Part shown: in pieces, positions 1 through 7,250 of the stretch | Layout of the letters: every line of letters starts with the position of its first letter | Numbering within the stretch: the first letter of the stretch is position 1 | Virus record (IMG/VR): IMGVR_UViG_3300049856_000130 | Location: 1-46,754 of that record | Strand: one strand, 5' to 3' | Length of the DNA: 46,754 bases | Source: a virus | The notes under the pieces: model-generated | What the model was told of the DNA's origin: nothing | Databases searched by the model: none | Seen by the model: the letters and a program-made list of their open reading frames with translations, nothing else | Program-made: the position numbers and the translations under genes

Positions 1-14
1 CCCTAGCTATATGC
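1..14. repeat. terminal direct repeat, left copy (circular closure)
   Basis: These 14 bases (ccctagctatatgc) are identical to the last 14 of the window. A transglycosylase gene reads in frame through the join. The repeat is most simply the overlap left when a circular or circularly permuted genome was written linearly. A 14-base overlap is too short to be a typical packaged terminal redundancy. Confidence 0.9.
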
Positions 15-499
15 TTTGACACATGACCATTTTTAGCAATGTCCTTATAAGGATCTTTACCATTTTTTAAAAATAGATAAGCCCCTCTTTCTCCTTGCCT
101 GTGGTAGATAGCCAGAAGCTCTAAATCGCTCATATTTTCGGCTAATTTTCTGGTTCTTACATCTTCGATAAATGGTTCAACCATGTTTTTAAAATAGATA
201 TCAAACATTTTATCCTGGTGAATTTCCATCTTCTTTTTTACTGAGGTAGTAGCCGTACATTTTGGAACTACAGAAGCCCAAGTTTTCCCGTACTTCTTTT
301 GAAAATAGGGGTTCCAAGCCTTCATGAATTGATACTTGCCGCTAGCACTCGTATAAGGGTTTTGAGCACATACATTGCCGCCGCTTTCAACCTTGGCAAT
401 AGCCTTCCTAGCAATAACATACTCATCATTGCTAAATGAGAAAGCCATGCTCGGAAAGGCAAAGAATATGATGAAAAATAAAAACATAAAGTCAAACAT
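1..499 (-). CDS. secreted lytic transglycosylase (SLT/lysozyme-like), main part; continues at 46700-46754
   Basis: The reading frame starts at 499, runs off position 1 and continues without a break from 46740 to a TAA at 46700-46702. The complete protein has 179 residues. Residues 1-20 form a hydrophobic signal or anchor sequence. The motif VESGG (residues 37-41, candidate catalytic Glu38) followed by SASGKYQFM (51-59) is the signature seen in lytic transglycosylases and phage muralytic domains. A later HRQGERGAYLF stretch fits the second SLT motif. The start at 499 is chosen because AAGGGGG lies four bases upstream; the internal ATG at 487 is too far from it. The gene lies between a small unknown gene and a papain-like protease in the lysis segment. 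It would cleave peptidoglycan glycan strands in the periplasm, complementing the amidase. Whether it acts in lysis or entry is inference. Confidence 0.8.
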   Translation of the reverse strand, partial: MFDFMFLFFIIFFAFPSMAFSFSNDEYVIARKAIAKVESGGNVCAQNPYTSASGKYQFMKAWNPYFQKKYGKTWASVVPKCTATTSVKKKMEIHQDKMFDIYFKNMVEPFIEDVRTRKLAENMSDLELLAIYHRQGERGAYLFLKNGKDPYKDIAKNGHVSKHIAR

Positions 500-512
500 A
501 CCACCCCCTTAA

Positions 513-674
513 TTAAGGTTCAACAAAGATATAAACCCACGTCTTTTTCGACCAATAAACCAAAGTATATTGGTAATGCGTTGTTACAATTTTGTTAGTT
601 ATAGGATGCGGCAGTTTGAGACCGTATTTTCTTCCTTTAGCAATGGTTGAAGGGTGAAAGAACTTTTCAACCAT
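513..674 (-). CDS. small basic protein of unknown function in lysis segment
   Basis: This 53-residue protein begins MVEKFFHPST and is rich in Lys, Tyr and Trp. The ATG at 674 is preceded by GAGGAACA, a good ribosome binding site, and begins 19 bases after the amidase stop. A longer start at 740 would overlap the endolysin by 47 bases and is less likely. There is no clear membrane segment or lipobox, so it does not look like a holin or o-spanin. It sits between the amidase and the transglycosylase and is presumably co-transcribed with them. The function is not recognised. Confidence 0.6.
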   Translation of the reverse strand: MVEKFFHPSTIAKGRKYGLKLPHPITNKIVTTHYQYTLVYWSKKTWVYIFVEP

Positions 675-693
675 TGTTCCTCGGAAGATAATT

Positions 694-1302
694 CTACACA
701 ATCTTAGCTGTTGTTTTTTTGCTCCTTTCTTGCAAATCATGTCTGATTTCCTCCATAGATTTTGTTAAAATCCTGCCAGGATCCACTTTTCTACCATCGG
801 GTAAGGCACACTCATCATGTCCACAAATCATGTTCGGTTTAATCCCATGTAAAACCAGCCAATCTAATAGCCGTGTAAGTTCTCTTTCTTGTGCGGTGGT
901 TGCCGGGTCCCACCACAATTTTTGTCCTTTGTAATCTCTCAGTACCGCTTCAGGTATCGCAGTCCCATTCCATGCTTCCTTGTGTTCGTTAAGTAGGCCC
1001 CACGATGCAAGCGAAATGGCAATAAAACAACGGTTAGGAGAGGCCTTATTCCATAAGGCTTTCCCTGCGTGATTTACCGCTAAGTTAAAGTAAGTTGTCT
1101 GGGTAGTTTTTCCATCTCGGTCGATAATTAAATGATAACCTAAATTTTGATTATTTTGAAGTGACTGGATAGCTCTTTTTACATTCCTATCGGCTAAATA
1201 ATGAACACAAATACCCGTTGGCTCCATCTTGGCCACGCCCATTTTCAGGTCTGCCCTTAGCTCTGTTGAATAAGGATAAACATCGGGAAAATTACCAGAC
1301 AT
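694..1302 (-). CDS. N-acetylmuramoyl-L-alanine amidase (endolysin, Amidase_2 type)
   Basis: This 202-residue zinc amidase would cut the bond between N-acetylmuramic acid and L-alanine in peptidoglycan. Visible Amidase_2 features are CVHYLAD (zinc ligand His34), GYHLIIDRDGK (55-65), VNHAG (77-81), MICGHDE (His162) and KVDPG (Asp174 as probable third ligand). There is no signal peptide and no separate wall-binding domain, which fits a globular endolysin of a Gram-negative phage that needs a holin. The ATG at 1302 has GGAAGGGG upstream. The start overlaps the end of the preceding membrane-peptide gene by 11 bases, a typical holin-endolysin arrangement. Confidence 0.92.
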   Translation of the reverse strand: MSGNFPDVYPYSTELRADLKMGVAKMEPTGICVHYLADRNVKRAIQSLQNNQNLGYHLIIDRDGKTTQTTYFNLAVNHAGKALWNKASPNRCFIAISLASWGLLNEHKEAWNGTAIPEAVLRDYKGQKLWWDPATTAQERELTRLLDWLVLHGIKPNMICGHDECALPDGRKVDPGRILTKSMEEIRHDLQERSKKTTAKIV

Positions 1303-1468
1303 CTTTAGCCCCTTCCATCTCTTGAAGCCGTTGGTCCTGAGCGTCTAAAGCTTCAATTATTTGAAGCAAAGCCTCATTATGTTGGGATAACATTAGCGTC
1401 ATCTCGTTCAACTTTAGCGCCCATGCTACAATCAATAAAGCAGTGATAGCCCAGCTTAATTGTCGCAT
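1292..1468 (-). CDS. single-span membrane protein, candidate holin or spanin-like
   Basis: This 58-residue protein has one hydrophobic segment at about residues 5-22 (SWAITALLIVAWAL). A polar, helix-prone tail rich in Gln, Glu and Leu follows and may form a coiled coil. It is immediately upstream of and overlaps the endolysin, the usual place of a holin. The topology (short N-terminus, one span, coiled-coil tail) would also suit an inner-membrane spanin, although it is short for that. The ATG at 1468 is supported by AGAGGTG; a GTG six bases upstream lies inside that ribosome binding site. An extended -10 promoter about 35 bases upstream makes it the first gene of the lysis transcript. Confidence 0.65.
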   Translation of the reverse strand: MRQLSWAITALLIVAWALKLNEMTLMLSQHNEALLQIIEALDAQDQRLQEMEGAKDVW

Positions 1469-1501
1469 GTTCACCTCTTTTATTTTGTTGTATTAATCTA
1501 C

Positions 1502-1510
1502 ATTATAACA
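1502..1510 (-). promoter_or_regulatory. extended -10 promoter for the lysis operon
   Basis: Reading the minus strand, TGTTATAAT is a perfect extended -10 (TG-N-TATAAT). It lies about 34 bases upstream of the candidate holin ATG. There is no good -35 at 16-18 bases, as is common for extended -10 promoters. It sits in the 57-base gap between two divergent genes. Transcription from it would give a leader of about 27 bases. Assignment is by consensus only. Confidence 0.5.
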
Positions 1511-1525
1511 TATGGAGCCCATTTT

Positions 1526-1741
1526 ATGTATCAATACAAGTTCAAATGTGATCTGTGCAATAATACCCACGAAAAAGATAATAACGGATTGCCCAAAGAT
1601 TGGTGGTATCTTGAGATTTCTAGAGATCTTTACGGCGACAATTTTAAGATTTGTGTATGCAAGTTTTGTTTGCCTACTCCCGTAAAAAAGTCGGATATCC
1701 AAGGTATTCTCCCATGGATACGCAAAAAGTTATGGTCTTAA
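1526..1741 (+). CDS. small zinc-ribbon protein
   Basis: This 71-residue protein carries CDLC (residues 9-12) and CKFC about 30 residues later, a zinc-ribbon spacing. It is one of few plus-strand genes and is inserted between the lysis genes and the glycosyltransferase. The ATG at 1526 is preceded by GGAG with eight bases of spacing. A longer in-frame start near 1460 would add a hydrophobic leader but overlaps the opposite-strand gene and its promoter, so it is rejected. A second small gene (3110-3313) has the same pattern, CDxC followed by CxxCxP, so the two may be distant paralogues. Possible roles are nucleic-acid or protein binding; none is demonstrated. Confidence 0.6.
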   Translation: MYQYKFKCDLCNNTHEKDNNGLPKDWWYLEISRDLYGDNFKICVCKFCLPTPVKKSDIQGILPWIRKKLWS

Positions 1742-1779
1742 GACGCATTTATCATATTGTTTCACAGTGTTAACTTTTC

Positions 1780-1815
1780 GCAAACACTCCTTATTTATTC
1801 TATGGGAGTGTTTGC
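1780..1815. repeat. 11-bp inverted repeat between convergent genes
   Basis: GCAAACACTCC (1780-1790) pairs perfectly with GGAGTGTTTGC (1805-1815) around a 14-base loop. It lies between a plus-strand gene ending at 1741 and a minus-strand gene ending at 1864. That position suits a bidirectional transcription stop or RNA processing hairpin. Neither side has a run of T, so it is not a canonical intrinsic terminator. Confidence 0.5.
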
Positions 1816-1863
1816 ACGAAGATAACCAAATGATTATGAATAAAACCGTTAAATAAAACAATT

Positions 1864-2898
1864 TCATACGGGGTCTAGCTGGTCCGAGTCCTCGCACCTT
1901 TGCCGGAAGTAGGCCCTGATTTCATCCCTTAACCTGATCGATCTATCGTCCCCGTGGTCGATCAATTGCCAAAGTCCCTGGCTGTCTCGCTTCACATCGA
2001 CATACGGGTCGAACTGGTTTTTCTCCAATATTTTCCATCTGTTCCAATATTGGCGATCCCCTTTTTTTCCATGCCACTCATGGCAAATTACCCCTGGGAC
2101 ATAACCAATATTTTGTCTGATATGCTTGTCGGCTAATTTCTGCCAGGCAATAACGGCTCGTTTATATCCATCGGTAACCCCGCTTGGCAAACTTTCTTCA
2201 GCCCTAGAGATTAGACCTAGTGCCATGGCATGATCCCCCGCGCCCAATAAACCATATTCATATAATCCTACTCGCTCATAGGCGCTTCGCCGCCAGGCCC
2301 AAGCATACCCTGGATGCCAATAAACTTTTTTATCGGTTATACCGTATTGGCTTTTGTTCGTGAATCTTTTGGGATTCAACCTACCATCGCTGTTAAGCAA
2401 TGGAGGGATTGTTTTGTTTTGGATTGTGTTTTGGTAACAATAATTAAAACCATAATTTTGGCCTACAATTGCAAGATCTGGGTAAGGTCCCATGTCTAGC
2501 GCGGTGGAGAACATCTGGACAACATCATAATGTTGGAGCTGCTGAACGGTTTCTTGCGCCCAGTCCATTCTTTGAAAGGTTAAGTCGGCATCGACCAGAG
2601 CGACCCATTTCCAATCGGCGGGAAGTCTGTTGATCGCTGCCGCCAGGAAGTTTTCCTTGTGCCAGAGCTCGTGCCTTGTCCTGAGCTGCAAATGGTTGGG
2701 ATTCTTTTCCTCGGTTATCTCAAACGGCCTATCCCCGAAAGCCACCTCCACAGTCATCAAGTTAACGCCAAAGCTCTTAATGTGAGCTTCAAATTTTCGG
2801 TAAAGATTGTACCGAGATTTGAAGCGAACCACGTTAGAAATCCCCGTGACAACCCAGAATTTATCTAGCGGCATCGGCGTTAAATCAGACTTAAACAT
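1864..2898 (-). CDS. GT-A-fold glycosyltransferase-like protein
   Basis: This 344-residue protein has the architecture of a nucleotide-sugar glycosyltransferase. It has an N-terminal strand (FWVVTGISNVVRF), a central DxD-type motif in VALVDADLTF (Asp103, Asp105) and a C-terminal acceptor half with CHEWHGKKGDRQYWNRW. The DxD would hold the metal and nucleotide-sugar. No signal peptide or membrane span is visible, so it should act in the cytoplasm. It is the last gene of the late minus-strand block after the tail genes, four bases after a small ORF. It may decorate phage virions or DNA, or alter host surface sugars to block superinfection. The target is inference. Confidence 0.7.
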   Translation of the reverse strand: MFKSDLTPMPLDKFWVVTGISNVVRFKSRYNLYRKFEAHIKSFGVNLMTVEVAFGDRPFEITEEKNPNHLQLRTRHELWHKENFLAAAINRLPADWKWVALVDADLTFQRMDWAQETVQQLQHYDVVQMFSTALDMGPYPDLAIVGQNYGFNYCYQNTIQNKTIPPLLNSDGRLNPKRFTNKSQYGITDKKVYWHPGYAWAWRRSAYERVGLYEYGLLGAGDHAMALGLISRAEESLPSGVTDGYKRAVIAWQKLADKHIRQNIGYVPGVICHEWHGKKGDRQYWNRWKILEKNQFDPYVDVKRDSQGLWQLIDHGDDRSIRLRDEIRAYFRQRCEDSDQLDPV

Positions 2899-2902
2899 GG
2901 TT

Positions 2903-3067
2903 TTATTCTTCTTCTGTGAAAAGTCTTTTTTGCTCTTTCAAATCTTTTTTGATGATAGGTCTAGGTGGGAACCAAGTTGACGATGGTTTAGTATGCGTGA
3001 GACTTTCACCCGTCTTCATCTTTCGGAGAATTTCATCATTTTCAATTTTTCGACAATCTGTCTTCAT
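2903..3067 (-). CDS. small charged protein of unknown function
   Basis: This 54-residue frame begins MKTDCRKIENDEILRKM and ends in an acidic tail (FTEEE). It is very polar and contains a Pro-rich WFPPRP segment. The stop lies four bases before the glycosyltransferase ATG, suggesting translational coupling. The ribosome binding site is weak. No family is recognised. The frame is supported by its snug fit between flanking genes and lack of overlap. Confidence 0.5.
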   Translation of the reverse strand: MKTDCRKIENDEILRKMKTGESLTHTKPSSTWFPPRPIIKKDLKEQKRLFTEEE

Positions 3068-3109
3068 ATTGTACCCATGATTTATTTTTTTTGGAATGGT
3101 TCTTAATTA

Positions 3110-3313
3110 TTAATTTATTACGCAGTAATTCCATAAATGGTCTACCGTGTAGCTCATAAACTTTTTGTGAGGTATGCAGGATTCACAAATATAAAAATGC
3201 AGTGTTTTTGCTTTTTTAGGCGTTAGCTTAATAGTAAATTCACTATTTTCAATGCCGCATATGTCACATAAAACAATGGAGTTAACCGAATCTTCATTTT
3301 GATCTGATTTCAT
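3110..3313 (-). CDS. small zinc-ribbon protein
   Basis: This 67-residue protein has CDIC (residues 16-19) and CESC about 28 residues later, followed by IP. The two CxxC pairs should bind zinc. The ATG at 3313 has a strong AGGAG ribosome binding site. The protein resembles the plus-strand product of 1526-1741 in size, CxxC spacing and the hydrophobic-aromatic stretch before the second pair. It lies after the tail fibre genes. The function is unknown. Confidence 0.65.
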   Translation of the reverse strand: MKSDQNEDSVNSIVLCDICGIENSEFTIKLTPKKAKTLHFYICESCIPHKKFMSYTVDHLWNYCVIN

Positions 3314-3333
3314 CGGTTAACTCCTAATTGTGA

Positions 3334-3510
3334 TTATCCTTCAGGATCTGGTACCATTACCGGCTTAAGGTTAGGAGAATGTTCCCCCTTAGCAATCTGA
3401 TAGATCTGATTCAAAACAACTTTAAGATACTCATGCTCATCAGCCGTGCCTTTATACTGTCTGCACACGGATTGGAGAGCGGTCATGGCTTGGTCTAGGT
3501 CGAATTTCAT
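3334..3510 (-). CDS. small helical protein, possible tail-fibre accessory
   Basis: This 58-residue frame begins MKFDLDQAMTALQSV and is predominantly helix-forming, ending in a Pro-rich tail (KPVMVPDPEG). It starts just after the stop of the upstream tail protein gene (TAA at 3512-3514), with AAGG about ten bases before its ATG. Tight spacing puts it in the tail-fibre operon. It could be a fibre chaperone or an unrelated moron; the sequence does not decide. Confidence 0.55.
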   Translation of the reverse strand: MKFDLDQAMTALQSVCRQYKGTADEHEYLKVVLNQIYQIAKGEHSPNLKPVMVPDPEG

Positions 3511-3511
3511 T

Positions 3512-4042
3512 TTAGGTTATCCTTGTGGCTTGGATAAATGAGTTAGTAGCATTAAAAATTCCGCTATTTAGAGTCGAAAAATCTATTCTACTCAATAAAT
3601 AAATTGTCGTAGAACCTGGAGGTAAATCAAAAATTCTTGGTGTTGTATAAAAATAAGAGTCGGTATTAATTGGTGGATTTGGAGGATATCCTTGAAAAAA
3701 TCCTCCGGCAGTAGACAAATCAATACTCGAAGAATTTAGCGATAAAGACATTATAACTACGGTTAATCCTGATATTTGCGTACCAGAAACCGATAGTCTT
3801 GACACCCCCTCTACACGCCATCTTCCTCCACCTAACGAAATAGATCCTGTTTGGATAAAATTTCCACTAACTGGAGTTCCGCCAGTTCCAGCGTTTCTAA
3901 TAACCTCCCCCACAAACCCCGCTGCCACAGCAGCTCCGCTAGTATTCCCTGGTAACCCACTCGCACTAACCTGCCCTGGACTAACGCCAGGAACCACTAT
4001 ATTTTGGCCAAAAACCGTTGGCGTGAATGCTGAGTTTGACAT
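3512..4042 (-). CDS. tail tip/fibre protein with C-terminal beta domain
   Basis: This 176-residue, Gly/Ser/Thr-rich beta protein begins MSNSAFTPTVFGQ. From about residue 45 it has a domain starting GFVGEVI and ending IQATRIT. The same layout (GYVGEKT to ITGIRV) ends the larger fibre protein at 4972-6645, so the two share a C-terminal domain. The ATG at 4042 is preceded by AAAGG with eight bases of spacing; a TTG at 4057 would overlap the upstream gene. It is a likely receptor-contact or fibre-tip component, inferred from composition and position beside the collar protein. Confidence 0.6.
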   Translation of the reverse strand: MSNSAFTPTVFGQNIVVPGVSPGQVSASGLPGNTSGAAVAAGFVGEVIRNAGTGGTPVSGNFIQTGSISLGGGRWRVEGVSRLSVSGTQISGLTVVIMSLSLNSSSIDLSTAGGFFQGYPPNPPINTDSYFYTTPRIFDLPPGSTTIYLLSRIDFSTLNSGIFNATNSFIQATRIT

Positions 4043-4053
4043 ATTTTTACCTT

Positions 4054-4704
4054 TCAATTTACTCTGATTAAATAGACTACGTTTATATAGTTTGGTTCTG
4101 TTGAAAATGCCGTGGTGGTTCCAGGCCCGTTCCCTGAGTTACCAGTGAAGTTTGGAAGGTCCACGTTATGGCTGTGATCAAGGTTCGCCGAGGTATTGAC
4201 ACTGATACCTGTCGTTGCGCTGCTTGTTACGTTTGTATTAAAGAACGAGTTCAGAGCTGATGCCACGTTAGCGGCGTTTCCACCAACTCCATAAGCTGGG
4301 CAAACGTGAATATGTCCCGGATCGGTGATACCGTGTCCGTGAGTTGTGTTGGCCGACATACCCGTTGACGTTACGTTACCATGATCGTGGTCTATAGTGT
4401 GAACATGTGGCGGAAGGTTGGCCGCTGCAATGGTACTTGTATTAGATCCACCCGTCCCACCATAAGTTGTCGAGCCTCTCAAATAAATGGAGCCTGACAA
4501 GTTCGGAGATGTTCCACTAACTGAGTTGCTTGCAGGTATCGCCGTTCCATCGGCTCTCATATAACCATTGCTCACCACACCCGATGCCGGAATAGCCATG
4601 GCACCCGTGAGCCCTGAGGTCATAGCGATAATTGCACCCAGAGGCACAACCCCTGGCGCATTTCCCGCTGCTTGAAAGTTACCTATAATATTTGTTGTTG
4701 CCAT
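4054..4704 (-). CDS. tail collar / fibre-tip protein with His-rich metal-binding segment
   Basis: This 216-residue protein has the features of phage tail collar domains. It has an N-terminal PLGAIIAMTSG and NGYMRADGTAIP, then LPPHVHTIDHDHG (about 99-111) and further HxH pairs (THGHG, GHIHV, DHSHN). It ends in EPNYINVVYLIRVN, the canonical collar-family terminus. In T4 short and long tail fibres the HxH repeats bind metal ions inside an intertwined trimer; the same is likely here. It is co-transcribed with neighbouring fibre genes and is a good candidate for the host-receptor-binding tip. Confidence 0.85.
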   Translation of the reverse strand: MATTNIIGNFQAAGNAPGVVPLGAIIAMTSGLTGAMAIPASGVVSNGYMRADGTAIPASNSVSGTSPNLSGSIYLRGSTTYGGTGGSNTSTIAAANLPPHVHTIDHDHGNVTSTGMSANTTHGHGITDPGHIHVCPAYGVGGNAANVASALNSFFNTNVTSSATTGISVNTSANLDHSHNVDLPNFTGNSGNGPGTTTAFSTEPNYINVVYLIRVN

Positions 4705-4944
4705 TTATTTCACCTTTACTGCAAGTTTAATATCGGTTCCCGTTTGGCTTTCCATATTTTCTTTAACCGCTATCACCCAATCGACACCAAGTTTTAAAGA
4801 GTATTGATCCCAATTAGGGATGGTTTGAATCCCACCATTTTCGAGATAGAGAGCCATGGTGTTGCCTTCGAGTTTGTGGCCTATGACCTCTATTTTTTTC
4901 CAGAGGAATTTTTTGCGGTATTTGAAAATGTATTTTTTGTTCAT
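4705..4944 (-). CDS. small fibre-module protein of unknown function
   Basis: This 79-residue protein begins with a very basic, aromatic stretch (MNKKYIFKYRKKFLWKKIEV) followed by beta-like sequence (MALYLENGGIQTIPNWDQY). It abuts the collar gene, whose ATG follows its stop directly. There is no signal or membrane segment. The arrangement between two fibre genes suggests a fibre-assembly or attachment role, which is inference only. Confidence 0.65.
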   Translation of the reverse strand: MNKKYIFKYRKKFLWKKIEVIGHKLEGNTMALYLENGGIQTIPNWDQYSLKLGVDWVIAVKENMESQTGTDIKLAVKVK

Positions 4945-4971
4945 TAGGCGTTCTCTAGTGCTACGATCTTA

Positions 4972-6645
4972 TCAAACTCTGATTCCAGTTATTTTTCCTA
5001 CCATTGTCCCTCCAGTTTGCGATGTATAGTAAACTGTTGCGCATATATAGATCGTCGTAGTTGTATTGAAACTATAAACCTGAGGTAAACAGATACCACC
5101 TCCAGCTACCGCTCCACTTATGAATGTTCCCAAAACATTTGTTACGGCTGAATTATTGTCGAATCCATTGTTTGTATCAGAAAGATTTGTTGTTATGTTG
5201 TTTATATTAACCCCTGGACCAGCATAGGCCGATCCAAAAGTTGCTGTGACGGTTCCGTAGATTAGCCATGTTCCTGCTGAAAAAGACTGCGATGCTATCG
5301 TTGTGGTAATACTGCTAGCACCCCATGCAACACTACCAACTATTGTAACAGAGGTTTTTTCGCCAACATACCCAGACGGAACTGAGCTTCCATCTTTCCT
5401 ACCTACGATAAGGTTTCCGGGAAATGTTGCGTTAGCCGGATTGCCTAAGGTCCAAACTCCAACCCCATTACATAGAGCAAAATTAACCGTGGCTGCCCTA
5501 TTCGCTACTTGTAAAGCTGTGTCGCCAGCAACTATTCCTGCCCTAAGGCTTAAACCGTTGCTGTTCCCTGCACTGGCCGAGGCATTTGTGGCCTGGATAA
5601 TCGCAGTATAACCGCCTGTCGCATCACCTTGAATAGTATGTGGTCCAGAACTTCCGGCAGCAGGTCCAGCAGTTAAACCGCCAGCATTGCTCCAACTTCC
5701 AATCTGAGTCGCTGAACTATTCTGTAAAACAAATCCGCCCGAGTCCTTAGCTTTCAACGTCGAAAACTGAACGAGAGTCGAATCAATCGACAAAGGAAGT
5801 GTCACGCCAACGGCAGGAGCATTGAGAGCAAAATTTATCTTGGCTGAAACGTATCCAGCAATGCTCGGTAGAGTAGCCTGAATGATTCCAGCACTCGTTA
5901 CGGTGATCAAAAATCCCACGGGTGGTGTGTCACCGACATATTGCGGGGATATGTTATAATCCGTGGCCGCACCGTTCTTTGCGAAGGGAGCCGACACATA
6001 AAATTTAGAGTCGGTTGTTCCATCGATCTCAACCCACCCGGTCAACTCACCCGCTTGATATGCCGCAACGGATTGGACGTTCGTCACCGTGTTATTGCCC
6101 AAGGCTATCTCAGTCCGAGCGTTCGAGCTCCCAACCACCGCACCCCGTGAGGATCGGACATAGATAACCGTGGTCGAAATGGCAACACCCACGGGTAAGG
6201 AAACATGGCCTATCACGGTTGGCTCGGTAATCGTGATCCCACCGGAAACCGTTGGGCTCAAGAAATAGGCTTCGCCAGCAGTTAGCCCTGTCAGCCCTGT
6301 TACCTTGCCTTCCAGCGTCGCTTCAAAAGTATTGGCATCAATCACTCGGGAAACCATCCCGATGATTTCAGAAGTGTTTGCGGCATTGGCAAGGGCTCTT
6401 GCGTAAGCTGTACCCGTATAATACAAAATTTCACCCACAGAAAAACCGTGAGCTGTCTGAATGATCTTATCTACTGTTCCACCTGCGCCAATTGCCGTTT
6501 CTAGCCCAGTAGAATCCTGAACTTGGAATGTACCACCACGGTTAATGAGTCTATGAGATCCGCTTGCAGGGTTTGCAATGCTCGATACTCCAACATCTTT
6601 TAAAACCGTGGAATTAAACTTTGGATTTTGTCCTGTGTATGCCAT
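4972..6645 (-). CDS. large tail fibre protein
   Basis: This 557-residue protein is low in charge and rich in Gly, Ala, Ser, Thr and Val, as beta-helical fibres are. The N-terminus (MAYTGQNPKFNSTVLKDVG) resembles phage fibre attachment segments. Residues about 60-160 contain an IIQTAHGFSVGEILYYTG and GLTAGEAYFLSP domain common in tail proteins. A C-terminal beta domain from GYVGEKT (about residue 425) is shared with the smaller protein at 3512-4042. It probably forms the shaft of a side or tip fibre used in adsorption. The specific receptor cannot be deduced. Confidence 0.75.
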   Translation of the reverse strand: MAYTGQNPKFNSTVLKDVGVSSIANPASGSHRLINRGGTFQVQDSTGLETAIGAGGTVDKIIQTAHGFSVGEILYYTGTAYARALANAANTSEIIGMVSRVIDANTFEATLEGKVTGLTGLTAGEAYFLSPTVSGGITITEPTVIGHVSLPVGVAISTTVIYVRSSRGAVVGSSNARTEIALGNNTVTNVQSVAAYQAGELTGWVEIDGTTDSKFYVSAPFAKNGAATDYNISPQYVGDTPPVGFLITVTSAGIIQATLPSIAGYVSAKINFALNAPAVGVTLPLSIDSTLVQFSTLKAKDSGGFVLQNSSATQIGSWSNAGGLTAGPAAGSSGPHTIQGDATGGYTAIIQATNASASAGNSNGLSLRAGIVAGDTALQVANRAATVNFALCNGVGVWTLGNPANATFPGNLIVGRKDGSSVPSGYVGEKTSVTIVGSVAWGASSITTTIASQSFSAGTWLIYGTVTATFGSAYAGPGVNINNITTNLSDTNNGFDNNSAVTNVLGTFISGAVAGGGICLPQVYSFNTTTTIYICATVYYTSQTGGTMVGKITGIRV

Positions 6646-6686
6646 GTGAGTTTCCTCATGCGTTGTTTACGTTTGGCTTTTACCTG

Positions 6687-6956
6687 CTATCTCATAAGTA
6701 TCGCCCCGACTAAAGCTTGCCCGGCTTTCAGGGATTCCATCGCTATCATCTTACATTCATCAGGGCTTAAATCGTTCAATTCCAATTGAATTTTATCAGA
6801 GTCTTGAATGGCTTTTCTTGCTGCCAAAATAACTGGAGCAAACTTAGGAATATCAAACCAATCTAAGTCGCCATCTTTTTTTGACTCGGAGATAGCTTCA
6901 GCTATAACTAAAATCAAATCCACTAACTCTAGACTTTCTTTGATTCCTACACTCAC
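6687..6956 (-). CDS. small helical protein of unknown function in tail module
   Basis: This 89-residue, mostly helical, acidic protein begins MSVGIKESLELVDLILVIAEA. It overlaps the upstream gene by four bases (ATGA), so translation is coupled. It has no strong membrane segment. It lies between baseplate/tail genes and the large fibre. Similar-sized helical proteins in this position are often of unknown function. Confidence 0.65.
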   Translation of the reverse strand: MSVGIKESLELVDLILVIAEAISESKKDGDLDWFDIPKFAPVILAARKAIQDSDKIQLELNDLSPDECKMIAMESLKAGQALVGAILMR

Positions 6957-7219
6957 AATTCACCCCTATTTTCATAGTTTTTTTCGAAATATTCTTTAGT
7001 TACTACCCAAGCCTCTTCATCGGAAATGATTACAACATCCCCTGGTTTTGCGCTTTGTTGTCCTGTTTCTGTTTTCAAAAGCATATTTACTTCTGCGATG
7101 AAACTCAAATGTTCTACTGGTTTTTTCATAACTTTGTGAGTAGCCCAACTTTTGATAAGTCTTAGACAGCTATCTTTATGGTTAACAAAGTCGAATCTCA
7201 AATTTTCATCCAATTTCAT
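6953..7219 (-). CDS. small protein of unknown function in tail module
   Basis: This 88-residue protein begins MKLDENLRFDFVNHKDS. The N-terminal half is helical and the C-terminal half is beta-like, with KPGDVVIISDEEAWVVTKEYF. It pairs with the downstream 89-residue gene by a four-base overlap. The start is the first ATG after a 31-base gap from the upstream tail gene. No family is recognised; conservation of the pair would indicate a joint role. Confidence 0.6.
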   Translation of the reverse strand: MKLDENLRFDFVNHKDSCLRLIKSWATHKVMKKPVEHLSFIAEVNMLLKTETGQQSAKPGDVVIISDEEAWVVTKEYFEKNYENRGEL

Positions 7220-7250
7220 TTATAAATTTTCTCGCAAATTTCTATTATGG

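Noticed and set aside
322-504. 60-residue frame MVCLTLCFYF on the minus strand
   Set aside because: It overlaps the transglycosylase in another frame; the latter has catalytic motifs, a strong ribosome binding site and continuity across the junction.
1460-1525. N-terminal extension of the zinc-ribbon gene giving a membrane leader
   Set aside because: It would overlap the opposite-strand lysis gene and promoter, whereas ATG 1526 has GGAG at good spacing.
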